Shown one piece after another: positions 16,301 to 26,798 of a stretch of DNA of 64,000 bases; position 1 is the stretch's first letter; each line of letters opens with the position of its first letter. The notes beneath the pieces were generated by a model. The model saw only the letters and a program-made list of their open reading frames with translations, had not been told where the DNA came from and searched no databases. This stretch comes from Variovorax paradoxus. GTDB lineage: Bacteria > Pseudomonadota > Gammaproteobacteria > Burkholderiales > Burkholderiaceae_C. The DNA lies in NCBI RefSeq assembly GCF_030815855.1, contig NZ_JAUSXG010000001.1:868001-932000 (forward strand). Direction: 5' to 3'. Made by a program: the position numbers and the translations under genes.

Positions 16301-17008
16301 ATGACCCAGCACATCGGAATCGTCGGATGCTCCGCTGAAGGCGCGGCGCTCTGCTACCAGACCATCTGCGTGGAAGGGGCCCAGCTGCTAGGCCCGCATG
16401 CGCATCCTGAAGTCTCGATGCACACGCCGTCGCTCGCGGACTACATGCAGCACATCTACCGCGGCGACTGGCGCGGCGTGGGCGAGGTCATGCTGGCTTC
16501 GGCCAACAAGCTCGCGAAGATCGGTGCCAGCTTTCTGGTCTGCCCGGACAACACCATTCACCAGGCGCTGCCTTTCATCGAGGCGCGTTCGCCGTTGCCC
16601 TGGCTGCACATTGCCGAATGCGTGGCCGACGAGGCCGCGCGGCGCGGGTTCAAGCGCCTGGCCATCACCGGCACGCGCTGGCTGGTCGAGAGCGAGGTTT
16701 ATCCCGAGAAGCTGTCTGCCAAGGGGCTCGGATACGTCCGGCCTGCCGCGGACGAGCGCGAAGAGATCAACCGCATCATCATGGACGAGCTGGTCTGCGG
16801 CATTTTCACGCCCGCCGCGGTCACGGCGTTCCGGCGCGTCATCCAGCGTATGAAAGACGAAGACGGCTGCGATGCGGTGGTGCTCGGCTGCACCGAGATT
16901 CCGCTGATCATGAACGACGTGAACTCGCCGCTGCCGACGCTCGATTCCACGCGGCTGCTGGCGCGCGCGGCGTTGCGGCGCACCGTGCAGGGCCGCAACG
17001 CCGGCTGA
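16301..17008 (+). CDS. Aspartate/glutamate racemase-family protein
   Basis: A 235-residue cofactor-independent racemase-fold protein. N-terminal HIGIVGCSAEGAALCYQTIC and C-terminal VVLGCTEIPLIMND mark the two pseudosymmetric halves; the second catalytic Cys is present in GCTE. The first half reads SFLVCPDNTIHQALPF, so the residue aligned with the CNT cysteine is Asp and a Cys lies two positions earlier. Racemisation by the standard two-cysteine mechanism is therefore uncertain; a decarboxylase, isomerase or lyase of the same fold is possible. It is divergent from the MetQ/flavin monooxygenase pair and may act in the same pathway. Confidence 0.8.
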   Translation: MTQHIGIVGCSAEGAALCYQTICVEGAQLLGPHAHPEVSMHTPSLADYMQHIYRGDWRGVGEVMLASANKLAKIGASFLVCPDNTIHQALPFIEARSPLPWLHIAECVADEAARRGFKRLAITGTRWLVESEVYPEKLSAKGLGYVRPAADEREEINRIIMDELVCGIFTPAAVTAFRRVIQRMKDEDGCDAVVLGCTEIPLIMNDVNSPLPTLDSTRLLARAALRRTVQGRNAG

Positions 17009-17020
17009 AACCTGGGCGGT

Positions 17021-17950
17021 TCACCCGGCCAGGAACTGCTCGATCAGCCCGGCCACGCGCTGCGGCTGGTCGTGGTGCAGCATGTGGCCCGCGTCGGCCA
17101 CTTGCTCGATGCGCACCGAGGGCACGGACTTCAGGCGCTCGTGGAATTCGTCGAGCGTGTAGCGGTTCTTCCACCAGCCGTGCAGGCTGTCGTCCGCCGC
17201 CTCGACCATCAGCGTGGGCGCCGAAATCCGCGCATACAGGGCGAGCGTTTCATCGACCCGGAAGATGTTGGCGTTGATGATCTTGTGCGCGGCGTCGCCA
17301 AGAATCTGCCAGCGTTCGCTGCCGTCGGGCTGCGCCTGCGGGCTCGACCAATGGCCGGCCAGCCACTCGGCCTTGTCGGGCGTGAGGCGTGGGTTGGTCT
17401 TCATGAGCCGGCGTGCCACGCCGTCGACCGACGAGTAGCCGGCAAGCGCCATTTCGCCGCGGTGCAGGCGCTTGAGTTCGTCGATCCATTGCCCGTAGCG
17501 CGTGGGCGCTTCCTCGGGCTTGCGCGCGGGCATGCCGAAACCTTCGAGGTTGACGAGGCGGCGAATGCGCTCGGGCCTTGCCCCCGCATAGTGCATGGCG
17601 ACATTGCCGCCCATGCTATGGCCGACCAGGTCGACCGGCCGCGCCGCATCGCCTTCGCCCGCGTAATGGTCGAGCAGCCATTCCAGGTCGGCCAGGTAGT
17701 CGGGCAGCCAGTAGTTGTCGACATCGCCGCCGTCGGTCAGCCCGAAGCCACGCCAGTCGGGCGCAATGATGAAGCGCTCTTCGGCCAGCGCGTCGACCAC
17801 GAACTGCCAGGAGGCTCCCACGTCCATCCAGCCGTGCAGCAGCACCAGTGGCGGCCGCGACGCGGAGGGCTCGCCCCACACGCGCACGTGGTAGCGAAGG
17901 TTGCGCACGGGCACGAACTCGGTGCGCGAGGGACGGAGGGCTTGGTACAT
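17021..17950 (-). CDS. Alpha/beta-fold hydrolase
   Basis: A 309-residue hydrolase. The oxyanion segment LVLLHGWMDVGASWQF, the Asp-rich IIAPDWRGFGLTD, the nucleophile elbow VDLVGHSMGGNVAMHYAG (Ser in GHSMG), a late acidic residue in LMVEAADDSLHGWW and the catalytic His in DAGHMLHHDQP are all visible. No signal peptide is seen. The start at 17950 (MYQALRPSRTEF) is preferred to upstream codons because family-like sequence begins there. The substrate is unknown; esterase or lactonase activity is likely. It is convergent with the racemase gene and divergent from the aldo/keto reductase. Confidence 0.87.
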   Translation of the reverse strand: MYQALRPSRTEFVPVRNLRYHVRVWGEPSASRPPLVLLHGWMDVGASWQFVVDALAEERFIIAPDWRGFGLTDGGDVDNYWLPDYLADLEWLLDHYAGEGDAARPVDLVGHSMGGNVAMHYAGARPERIRRLVNLEGFGMPARKPEEAPTRYGQWIDELKRLHRGEMALAGYSSVDGVARRLMKTNPRLTPDKAEWLAGHWSSPQAQPDGSERWQILGDAAHKIINANIFRVDETLALYARISAPTLMVEAADDSLHGWWKNRYTLDEFHERLKSVPSVRIEQVADAGHMLHHDQPQRVAGLIEQFLAG

Positions 17951-18065
17951 GGGCGCCGATGATACGGAGCCGGCGGGCGTGGCGCAGTCCGGCAGAAGAC
18001 AGCGCGCGCCCGGGTTTTGAGGCCCCGGCCAGCGCACCGCGGAGGAGGGCGGTAGCATTCCGCGC

Positions 18066-19127
18066 ATGAAAAAAATCCAACTCGGTCAGAGCAGCCTGCA
18101 CGTCACCCCGATCTGCCTGGGCACCATGACATTCGGCGAACAGGTCGATGAGCCCACCTCGCACGCCATCTTGAGCCGCTCGCTCGAGCGCGGCGTCGAT
18201 TTCATCGACACGGCCGAGATGTACTCGGTGCCCACGCGCAAGGAAACCTACAGCGTCACCGAAACCATCATCGGCAACTGGTTTGCGGCCAACCCCGGCG
18301 CGCGCGAGAAGATCACACTCGCCACCAAGGTGGCCGGCCCGGTGCGCGGCACGCCCTGGGTGCGCGAGGGCACGGGCATGACGGCGGCCGACATCGTGGC
18401 CTCGTGCAATGCCAGCCTGAAGCGGCTGAAGACCGATGTCATCGACCTGTACCAGATCCACTGGCCCGAGCGCCACGTGCCGGCCTTCGGCGCCCTCTAC
18501 TACGACCCGGAAAAGGAAACCTCGCAGACGCCGATTCACGAGCAGCTCGAAGCGCTGGGCGGGCTGGTCAAGGCCGGCAAGGTGCGGGAAATCGGGCTTT
18601 CGAACGAAACCCCGTACGGCGTGCACGAGTTCGTGCGGCTGGCCGAGCAGCACGGCCTGCCGCGCGTGGCCTCGGTGCAGAACGTCTACAACCTGGTGAG
18701 CCGCGGGCTCGAGAACGGGCTCGACGAGACGATGCACCGCCTGGGCGTGTCGCTGCTGGCGTATTCGCCGCTGGCCTTCGGCCTGTTGACCGGCAAGTAC
18801 GACCAGGGCGGCATCGAGGGCCCGGACGCACCGAAAGGCGCGCGCATCTCGAGCTACGAATCGGTGCGCAAGCAGCGCTGGGGCCGGCCCGACGCGCTCA
18901 AGGCGGCGCGCCGCTACAACCAGCTGGCGCGAGACAACGGCCTTTCGCCCGTTCAACTCGCGTTGGCCTTCTGCTACACCAAGTGGCAGGTGGCGAGCAC
19001 CATCATCGGCGTGACCACGGTGGCGCAGCTCGACGAAGACATCGACGTGTGGGGCACCACGCTCTCGCCCGAGATCCTCTCCGAGATCGACAAGATCCGA
19101 TGGGAGATCCGGGACCCGGCAACGTGA
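18066..19127 (+). CDS. NADP(H)-dependent aldo/keto reductase (Tas-like)
   Basis: A 353-residue aldo/keto reductase. Catalytic residues appear as Asp in GVDFIDTAEMYSV (Asp, Tyr), Lys in ITLATKVAGP and His in IDLYQIHWPERH. GKVREIGLSNETPYG and LLAYSPLAFGLLTGKYD follow, and the end has the cofactor-binding ASTIIGVTTVAQLDEDI. The long insert around the catalytic Tyr (VPTRKETYSVTETIIGNWF) is typical of the E. coli Tas subgroup. The start ATG at 18066 is close to the divergent hydrolase. The following ybaK gene starts 23 bp downstream. Confidence 0.9.
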   Translation: MKKIQLGQSSLHVTPICLGTMTFGEQVDEPTSHAILSRSLERGVDFIDTAEMYSVPTRKETYSVTETIIGNWFAANPGAREKITLATKVAGPVRGTPWVREGTGMTAADIVASCNASLKRLKTDVIDLYQIHWPERHVPAFGALYYDPEKETSQTPIHEQLEALGGLVKAGKVREIGLSNETPYGVHEFVRLAEQHGLPRVASVQNVYNLVSRGLENGLDETMHRLGVSLLAYSPLAFGLLTGKYDQGGIEGPDAPKGARISSYESVRKQRWGRPDALKAARRYNQLARDNGLSPVQLALAFCYTKWQVASTIIGVTTVAQLDEDIDVWGTTLSPEILSEIDKIRWEIRDPAT

Positions 19128-19149
19128 GCGCAGTGCGAAGGGTCCACCG

Positions 19150-19641
19150 GTGAGCAAGAAGGCGCATGTTTCCGAGACGCCCGCCACGCAGCTGCTGCGC
19201 GAGAACAAGGTCGCCTTCACCGAGCACCCGTACGAGTACCTGGAGCACGGCGGCGCGCAGCACAGCGCCGAAGTGCTGGGCTTCGACCCCTTCACCGTCG
19301 TGAAGACACTGGTGATGCAGGACCAGGACGCCAAGCCGCTCATCGTGCTGATGCATGGCAACCGCACGGTGTCGACCAAGAACCTGGCGCGGCAGATCGG
19401 CGCCAAGTCGGTGGAGCCCTGCAAGCCGGAGGTCGCGCAGCGCCACAGCGGCTACATGGTGGGCGGCACCTCACCCTTCGGTGCGCGGCGCCAGATGCCG
19501 GTCTATATCGAGTCGACCATCCTCGAGCTGCCGAAGATCGCAATCAATGGCGGGCGGCGCGGCTACCTGGTGGGCATCGACCCGCGGGTGTGCGTGGCGT
19601 TGCTGGGCGCCAAGCCCGTGCAGTGCGCGCTGGCAGAATAG
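19150..19641 (+). CDS. ybaK: Cys-tRNA(Pro)/Cys-tRNA(Cys) deacylase (YbaK/EbsC)
   Basis: A 163-residue trans-editing protein that hydrolyses Cys mischarged onto tRNA-Pro. YbaK signatures include ATQLLRENKVAFTEHPYEYL, EVLGFDPFTVVKTLVMQD, VLMHGNRTVSTKNLARQIG, the GGTSPFGARRQMPVYIES block and INGGRRGYLVGIDP. The start codon is GTG at 19150. It is likely co-transcribed with the aldo/keto reductase. Length fits the family. Confidence 0.92.
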   Translation: MSKKAHVSETPATQLLRENKVAFTEHPYEYLEHGGAQHSAEVLGFDPFTVVKTLVMQDQDAKPLIVLMHGNRTVSTKNLARQIGAKSVEPCKPEVAQRHSGYMVGGTSPFGARRQMPVYIESTILELPKIAINGGRRGYLVGIDPRVCVALLGAKPVQCALAE

Positions 19642-19731
19642 CCGGCCCGCCGGTGTTGAGACCGGCGGCACGCACGCCTTCTGCCCGAATCAGCGAATAA
19701 GAACAACATCCATCCTTCGTGGAGCGCCGCC

Positions 19732-20367
19732 TTGAGCTTTCATTTGCCATCCCTTCTTGCCATCGTGGCCTCGTACCTGATCGGCTCGCTGTCCTTTGCG
19801 GTCATCGTGAGCAAAGCGCTCGGTATGGCCGATCCGCGCAGCTACGGCAGCGGCAACCCCGGCGCCACCAACGTGCTGCGTTCGGGCAACAAGGGCGCGG
19901 CGCTGGCCACCTTGCTGCTCGATGCGCTCAAGGGCTGGCTGCCGGTGTTCCTGATCCGCCATTTCGGCGCCCAATGGGGCCTGGGTGAAGGCGTGGCCGC
20001 GCTGGCGGGCCTCGCGGCCTTCCTGGGCCATCTCTACCCTGTGTTCTTCGGTTTCCAGGGCGGCAAGGGCGTGGCCACGGCGGCCGGCGTGCTGGTGGGC
20101 ATCGCGCCGTGGCTGGGTCTGGCCACCGGCGCCACCTGGCTGATCATTGCGGTGTTCTTCCGCTATTCGTCGCTGTCGTCGCTGGTCGCGGCCTTCTTTG
20201 CGCCGGCCTACTACCTGATCGGCGGCAACATCGCGTGGCCGCTCGACCGCACGGTGCTGATTGCGATCATCGTCATGAGTCTGCTGCTCGTCTGGCGGCA
20301 CCGCGAAAACATCCGTCGGCTCGCGGCCGGCACGGAGTCGAAACTCGGCTCCAAGAAAAAAGCTTGA
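19732..20367 (+). CDS. plsY: Acyl-phosphate:glycerol-3-phosphate acyltransferase
   Basis: A 211-residue inner-membrane enzyme that acylates glycerol-3-phosphate from acyl-phosphate, the first step of phospholipid synthesis. The three PlsY cytosolic motifs are seen: [38 protein letters not shown] and [11 protein letters not shown]. Five or so membrane helices cover the rest. The start is TTG at 19732, preceded by GGAG eight bases upstream; no better ATG exists near the conserved N-terminus. A Lys-rich tail (SKKKA) ends the protein. Confidence 0.95.
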   Translation: MSFHLPSLLAIVASYLIGSLSFAVIVSKALGMADPRSYGSGNPGATNVLRSGNKGAALATLLLDALKGWLPVFLIRHFGAQWGLGEGVAALAGLAAFLGHLYPVFFGFQGGKGVATAAGVLVGIAPWLGLATGATWLIIAVFFRYSSLSSLVAAFFAPAYYLIGGNIAWPLDRTVLIAIIVMSLLLVWRHRENIRRLAAGTESKLGSKKKA

Positions 20368-20384
20368 AGGAAAGAAGGAACACC

Positions 20385-20738
20385 ATGGCAACCATCACCC
20401 GCTTTCACGTCGGCCCGCGCCTTTCCGAAACGGCCGTGCACAACGGCACCATCTACCTCGCAGGCCAGGTGCCCGACGACACCACGCAGGACATTCGCGG
20501 CCAGACCGCGCAGGTGTTGGCCATGGTCGACCGCCTGCTGGCCGAGGCTGGCAGCGACAAGTCGCGCATCTTGATGACGCAGATCTTCCTGGCCGACATC
20601 ACCGACATCACGGCCATGAACGAGGTGTGGGATGCATGGATTCCCGCCGGCAACACGCCGCCGCGCGCGACCGTGCAGGCCAAGATGGCCAATGCGGCTT
20701 ACAAGATCGAGATCGTGGTCACGGCTGCGCAGGCCTGA
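20385..20738 (+). CDS. RidA-family enamine/imine deaminase
   Basis: A 117-residue RidA/YjgF-like protein expected to hydrolyse reactive enamines such as 2-aminoacrylate. Family sequence: LSETAVHNGTIYLAGQVPDD, DIRGQTAQVLAMVDRLLAEAG and the Arg-containing GNTPPRATVQAKMANAAYKIEI end. The ATG at 20385 follows AAGGAA and lies 17 bp after plsY. Catalytic Arg in PPRATVQA is retained. Confidence 0.9.
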   Translation: MATITRFHVGPRLSETAVHNGTIYLAGQVPDDTTQDIRGQTAQVLAMVDRLLAEAGSDKSRILMTQIFLADITDITAMNEVWDAWIPAGNTPPRATVQAKMANAAYKIEIVVTAAQA

Positions 20739-20747
20739 CGCGGACGC

Positions 20748-21389
20748 TCAATACCGTTTCTCCAAAACCATCTGGTCGGCGTCCCGGCGCATCGAGAAGC
20801 GGTTGATGAAGCTGTTGCCCAGCAGCACAAAAGGCATGGGTTCCGGCGAGACGATGGCATCGATGTCGTACACCTCGACATCACCCACGCGCACCGACTG
20901 CAGCCGCAGCTTGTAGCCGCTGGACACGCCGTTGGCGGTGTTCATCTGGACGCGCTGCCCCTTGCTGTAGTCGAGCCCGATGCGCTGCGCGTCGGCGGCC
21001 GACAGGGCGATGGACGTGGCGCCGGTGTCGAGCATGAAGGTGACCGCGCGGCCGTTGATGGCGCCCTGCGTCATGAAATGGCCGCGGCTGTCGGCGGGCA
21101 GCACGATGCGGCTGCCGCCGCCCGTGCCTGTGCCGCCGCCGATGCTCACCGGCGTGTCCATGCGCAGGTTGACGCGCTTGCCCTCGAGCTCGACCACGGC
21201 CTGTTCGGCCTGCAGCGACACGAGCTTGACGCCCTGGAAGGTCTCGCCGACCGCCACCGTCTTGGGTGGCGCGCCATTCACGATCAGGATCGCGCGGCTG
21301 CCGATGGTGCCGGTCAGCATGACCGAGCTCGCCGCATGCGCCCCTGCAGCGGCAGCCAGCAGCTGCGCCGCGACGACGAGGGCTTTCAT
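20748..21389 (-). CDS. Periplasmic retropepsin-like aspartic protease
   Basis: A 213-residue protein with signal peptide MKALVVAAQLLAAAAGAHA. The C-terminal half has the retropepsin active site VTFMLDTGATSIALSAADA (DTGAT) preceded by the flap-like GHFMTQGAINGRAV and followed by LLGNSFINRFSMRRDADQMV. This is the TIGR02281-type clan AA family found in Proteobacteria, probably working as a homodimer in the periplasm. The start at 21389 is set by the signal peptide. It lies 7 bp after yajQ on the same strand. Confidence 0.88.
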   Translation of the reverse strand: MKALVVAAQLLAAAAGAHAASSVMLTGTIGSRAILIVNGAPPKTVAVGETFQGVKLVSLQAEQAVVELEGKRVNLRMDTPVSIGGGTGTGGGSRIVLPADSRGHFMTQGAINGRAVTFMLDTGATSIALSAADAQRIGLDYSKGQRVQMNTANGVSSGYKLRLQSVRVGDVEVYDIDAIVSPEPMPFVLLGNSFINRFSMRRDADQMVLEKRY

Positions 21390-21396
21390 TCGCGGC

Positions 21397-21882
21397 TCAG
21401 TCGCGGAAGTTGTTGAAGGACAGCGGCATGTCGGGCACGTCCTTCTTGATGAGCGCCATGGCGGCCTGCAGGTCGTCGCGCTTGGCGCCGGTGATGCGCA
21501 CCGCGTCGCCCTGGATCGCGGCCTGCACCTTGAGCTTGCTGTCCTTGATGATGCGGGTGATCTTCTTGGCCTGCTCGGATTCGATGCCGCTCTTGACCTT
21601 GATGACCTGCTTGACCTTGTCGCCGCCGATTTTCTGCACGTCGCCCTTGTCGAGAAAACGCACGTCGACGCTGCGCTTGGTGAGCTTGGCGCGAAGAATG
21701 TCTTCCACCTGCACGAGCTGGAACTCGGCATCGCCGATCATGGTGATTTCCTTGTCCTTGAGCTCGACGGCGGCGGCCGTGCCCTTGAAATCGAAGCGCG
21801 TTGCGATTTCCTTGGCGGTGTTTTCGACCGCGTTCTTGACTTCGGGCAGATTGGGTTCGCAGACGGTATCGAAAGACGGCAT
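21397..21882 (-). CDS. yajQ: YajQ-family nucleotide-binding protein
   Basis: A 161-residue protein matching the YajQ family throughout: [59 protein letters not shown] and the C-terminal [14 protein letters not shown]. Family members bind cyclic di-GMP in some species and help regulate virulence or phage gene expression. Divergent from murB by 44 bp. Confidence 0.95.
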   Translation of the reverse strand: MPSFDTVCEPNLPEVKNAVENTAKEIATRFDFKGTAAAVELKDKEITMIGDAEFQLVQVEDILRAKLTKRSVDVRFLDKGDVQKIGGDKVKQVIKVKSGIESEQAKKITRIIKDSKLKVQAAIQGDAVRITGAKRDDLQAAMALIKKDVPDMPLSFNNFRD

Positions 21883-21926
21883 GGGCTCCTCCTGGATTCA
21901 CGGTAGCTGGATGCGACAATTCTCCC

Positions 21927-22979
21927 ATGATCGTGGAGAACAACGTCCCGCTGCAGCCGTACAACAGCTTCGGCATCGTCGCGCGCGCGCACAACCTGGT
22001 GCGCATCGCCAATGAGGCGGACGTGGCCGAGCTGCGGGCCGACCCGCGCTGGCGCGACGCTCCGCGCTTCGTGCTGGGCGGGGGCAGCAACATCGTGATC
22101 ACCGGCGACGTGAAGCCGCTGGTGCTCAAGGTCGAGATCAAGGGGCTGAGGCTGGTCGACGAGACCCCGCGCGCCTGGATCGTGGAAGCCGGCGCCGGCG
22201 AGGTCTGGCACGACGCCATCCAGTGGATGCTGGCAAACGGCTACCCAGGGCTCGAGAACCTGGCGCTCATTCCGGGTACGGTGGGCGGCGCCCCGGTGCA
22301 GAACATCGGCGCCTACGGGGTCGAGCTGCAAGACCGCTTCGAATCGCTCGACGCCATCGACCTGGACACCGGGCGCAGCTTCACGCTGGACGCCGCGCAG
22401 TGCGCCTTCGGCTACCGCGACTCGGTGTTCAAGCACGTGCGCAGCGGGCCGAACGACTTCGGGCTGTCGGGCCGGGCGCTGATCACGCGCGTGCGCTTCC
22501 GCCTGCCCAAGCCCTGGAAGGCGGTGGTGGGCTACCTCGACCTCGAGCGCAAGATGGAAGAAACCGGCAATTTCACGCCGAGCGCCACCGACGTGTTCGA
22601 CTGGATCTGCGCCATTCGCCGGGCCAAGCTGCCCGATTGGCGCGTGCTCGGCAATGCCGGCAGCTTCTTCAAGAACCCCACCGTCACGCCCGAACAGTGC
22701 GCCGACATCATCGCGCGCGACCCGAAGATCGTGCACTACCCGATGGACGACGGCAGCATCAAGCTCGCGGCCGGCTGGCTCATCGATGCCTGCGGCTGGA
22801 AGGGCAAGTCGGTCGGCAATGCCGGCGTCTATGAACGGCAGGCGCTGGTGCTGGTGAACCGCGGCGGCACCGACAACCCGGTCACGGGCGGCGAGGTGAT
22901 GACGCTGGCCAAGGCCATCCAGACCAGCGTGTACGAGCGCTTTGGCATCCGGCTGGAGCCGGAGCCGGTGGTCGTCTGA
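21927..22979 (+). CDS. murB: UDP-N-acetylenolpyruvoylglucosamine reductase
   Basis: A 350-residue FAD enzyme reducing UDP-GlcNAc-enolpyruvate to UDP-MurNAc for peptidoglycan. FAD-binding sequence is NSFGIVARAHNLVRIAN, FVLGGGSNIVITGD and IPGTVGGAPVQNIGAYGVE. The catalytic Ser is in VLGNAGSFFKNPTV, and the C-terminal GWKGKSVGNAGVYERQALVL is type I MurB. The stop overlaps the start of the next gene in a TGATG. Confidence 0.96.
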   Translation: MIVENNVPLQPYNSFGIVARAHNLVRIANEADVAELRADPRWRDAPRFVLGGGSNIVITGDVKPLVLKVEIKGLRLVDETPRAWIVEAGAGEVWHDAIQWMLANGYPGLENLALIPGTVGGAPVQNIGAYGVELQDRFESLDAIDLDTGRSFTLDAAQCAFGYRDSVFKHVRSGPNDFGLSGRALITRVRFRLPKPWKAVVGYLDLERKMEETGNFTPSATDVFDWICAIRRAKLPDWRVLGNAGSFFKNPTVTPEQCADIIARDPKIVHYPMDDGSIKLAAGWLIDACGWKGKSVGNAGVYERQALVLVNRGGTDNPVTGGEVMTLAKAIQTSVYERFGIRLEPEPVVV

Positions 22980-23824
22980 TGGACCTGGACTTCCTGCACC
23001 TGAACTACCGGCGGCGCATTGCCGCACTGGTCTGGATTCGCCGCGCAGTGCTACTGGCGGCGTTTCTCTCGATATTCTTTGCCTTTCGCCGAAGCGGCTG
23101 GCTGGTGCTCGTGCCGTTGATTCTTGGCGCGTGGGCGCTTGCGGCCACACTGGGCTTCATGGAAACCAGCCTGCGCCGACAGTTCATTCGCGAGGCCCGC
23201 ATGCCGCCGTTTCTGATCGCCAAGCTGCGCGCGGCGCACCCGGGACTCGGCGTGCGCGACGCCGAGCTGGTGCTGCGCGGCTTGCGCCAGTTCTTCATGG
23301 CCCATCTGCGCAGCGGCCGCAAATTCGTGGCCATGCCTTCGAAGGTGGTCGACACCGCCTGGCATGAGTTCATTCTGCACACGCAGGGCTATCAGAACTG
23401 GTGCACGGCGGCCTTCGGCGGCATGCTGCACCACAGCCCCGCCGAGGTGCTGGGCCGGGACCCGAAGCGCAACGACGGCTTGCGGCGCAGCTGGTACTGG
23501 GCCTGCAAGGAAGAAAGCATCGATCCGCGCAAGCCGGCGCGCCTGCCGCTGCTGTTCGCGCTCGACGTCAAGTTCGGCATTCCGGGCGGCTTCGACTACG
23601 TGCCCGACTGCCGGGCCGTCGACCGGCACAACGGCTCGGATGCCCATTGCGGCACCAGTTTTGGCGACTCGTCGTCGTCATCGGACGGCGGCGGCGCGGG
23701 CGATGCCAACGGCTTCGGCGGCAGTGAATCGAGCAGCAGCGGCGACGGCAGCGGAGGAGGGGACTCTTCCGGCGGCGATGGCGGCGGCTGCGGTGGTGGA
23801 TGCGGCGGCGGTGGCGGCGACTGA
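22979..23824 (+). CDS. Membrane-anchored protein with glycine/serine-rich tail
   Basis: A 281-residue protein. Two N-terminal hydrophobic segments (about 19-36 and 40-58) are followed by a cytosolic domain with VRDAELVLRGLRQFFMAHL and the motif VVDTAWHEFILHTQGYQNWC, which resembles the glycine-rich domain-containing protein family. The last 60 residues are almost only Gly, Ser and Asp, ending GGGCGGGCGGGGGD. Function unknown. It starts within the murB stop (TGATG), so translation is coupled. Low-complexity tails of this kind are seen in other members of the family. Confidence 0.8.
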   Translation: MDLDFLHLNYRRRIAALVWIRRAVLLAAFLSIFFAFRRSGWLVLVPLILGAWALAATLGFMETSLRRQFIREARMPPFLIAKLRAAHPGLGVRDAELVLRGLRQFFMAHLRSGRKFVAMPSKVVDTAWHEFILHTQGYQNWCTAAFGGMLHHSPAEVLGRDPKRNDGLRRSWYWACKEESIDPRKPARLPLLFALDVKFGIPGGFDYVPDCRAVDRHNGSDAHCGTSFGDSSSSSDGGGAGDANGFGGSESSSSGDGSGGGDSSGGDGGGCGGGCGGGGGD

Positions 23825-23856
23825 TCGACCGACAGGCGCGCACGATGCACAAATGA

Positions 23857-23881
23857 AAACGGGCCCGCGAGGGGCCCGTTT
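23857..23881. terminator. Bidirectional terminator between convergent genes
   Basis: AAACGGGCCC, a five-base loop, and GGGCCCGTTT form a perfect 10-bp stem with A and T edges. Placed between the convergent Gly-rich gene and argG it can end transcripts from both sides. Confidence 0.85.
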
Positions 23882-23904
23882 GTCATTGGAAGAAGCGCGT
23901 CGGC

Positions 23905-25592
<1,688 letters not shown>

Positions 25593-25726
25593 TGGATGGC
25601 GCCGGCGCATGCGCGGTCGGCTTGTCGGGGACGCGCCACCGCGGCGGCGCACCCCTCGGGGGTTGGAAAAGTTCCCGATTTTAGGGCTTGGCCGATGCCG
25701 GCCGTCCGGTGCTTGCCCGTGGCGGC

Positions 25727-26323
25727 TCAGCGCCAGTGGCGATGACCCCATCCGCCGCGGTAGCCGCCCCATCCCCTGGAGTACCCGAAGTTCAGCGAGA
25801 GACCGACCGGTGGGTAGATGTAGGGCTGTGGATAGACGTAGCTCGGCTGCACATAGACGGGCGCCGCGTACACAGGCGCCGGCTGTACGTAGACCGGCGC
25901 CGGCGCCGGGGCATTGGAGACCACCACGCCCTGCTCGGGGATCACGTTGTCCCACGGCGATCCGGCTGGCTGCGAGGGTTGGGCGTATTGCGGGGACTGC
26001 TGGTACTGCTGCCGGCCACTGTCGGCTTCGACGGGGTAGGGCTGCAATTGCGGTTGCGGCGCAACCGGTGCCGTGGTCACGCCATAGGCATTGGCCTGGA
26101 TCGGGATGCTCGCGCCCGGCCGGCTGTTCATGCGCGTGGTGTACTGCCGGCCGTTGTATTCGTAGGTAACGTTGTAGCTGGGGCTGCTGCCGGTGGTCTC
26201 GTAGACGGGGGTGGCGGAAATCACCCGCGCCCATGCTTCCTGGGCTTGCGCGGTGGCCGCGCCCGCCGTCAGCAAACCAGCCGCCGAAAGGCCCGCAAGG
26301 GTGCGAAAGACGTGTCTGTTCAT
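25727..26323 (-). CDS. Secreted Pro/Tyr/Gln-rich protein of unknown function
   Basis: A 198-residue protein with a Sec signal peptide (MNRHVFRTLAGLSAAGLLTA, cleavage near AQAQ). A short conserved N-terminal part, EAWARVISATPVYETT...YNVTYEYNGRQYTTRMNSRPG, recalls small envelope proteins that often carry a glycine zipper, but no zipper follows. The rest is low complexity: Gln/Pro-rich, then repeated PVYVQPAPVYAAPVYVQPSY, then a Gly/Arg/Trp-rich tail (WGGYRGGWGHRHWR). Probably periplasmic or outer-membrane associated. No function can be assigned. Confidence 0.75.
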   Translation of the reverse strand: MNRHVFRTLAGLSAAGLLTAGAATAQAQEAWARVISATPVYETTGSSPSYNVTYEYNGRQYTTRMNSRPGASIPIQANAYGVTTAPVAPQPQLQPYPVEADSGRQQYQQSPQYAQPSQPAGSPWDNVIPEQGVVVSNAPAPAPVYVQPAPVYAAPVYVQPSYVYPQPYIYPPVGLSLNFGYSRGWGGYRGGWGHRHWR

Positions 26324-26381
26324 GGTGTTCTCTCCTGCAGATCGGGGTTGGAGGCTGGCTGGCGAGACAGGGTTCCGGTGT

Positions 26382-26741
26382 TTACACGGCGTTCACGGCT
26401 GCGGCCCAGGCCTCGGCGTCGAACCCTGTCGTAACGCCGGTTTTGGCGCCCCAGTTGACCACCGGCCGCTTGATGAGGCTCGGGTTCGCCAGCAGCGCCG
26501 CGCGGGCCGAAGCGGCATCGACCACCGCATTGCGTTCGGCTTCATCGAGCTTGCGCCAGGTGGTGCCGCGGCGGTTGACCAGCGCCTCCCAGCCCGAGTT
26601 TTTCAGCCACTGGTCGAGCTCGGCCTCGGGCACGCCTTGCTTCTTGAAGTCGTGAAAGGTGTAAGCGACGCCGCGTTCGTCGAGCCAGGCGCGGGCGCGC
26701 TTGACGGTGTCGCAGTTGGGAATTCCGTAGAGGGTTGTCAT
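26382..26741 (-). CDS. ArsC/Spx-family thioredoxin-fold protein (YffB-like)
   Basis: A 119-residue protein: MTTLYGIPNCDTVKRARAWL carries a single active-site Cys in NCDT, as in YffB. YTFHDFKKQGVPEAELDQWL and SLIKRPVVNWGAKTGVTTGF are the ArsC-family core. The Arg triad typical of true arsenate reductases is not evident, so a glutathione-dependent thiol reductase is more likely than arsenate detoxification. The long open frame upstream is antisense to folC; the start at 26741 is clear from homology. Confidence 0.88.
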   Translation of the reverse strand: MTTLYGIPNCDTVKRARAWLDERGVAYTFHDFKKQGVPEAELDQWLKNSGWEALVNRRGTTWRKLDEAERNAVVDAASARAALLANPSLIKRPVVNWGAKTGVTTGFDAEAWAAAVNAV

Positions 26742-26798
26742 GGATGCCAATGATGCCGATAAAACCGGGCGCGGCCCGCGCGTTCCGGGTCGGCGACA

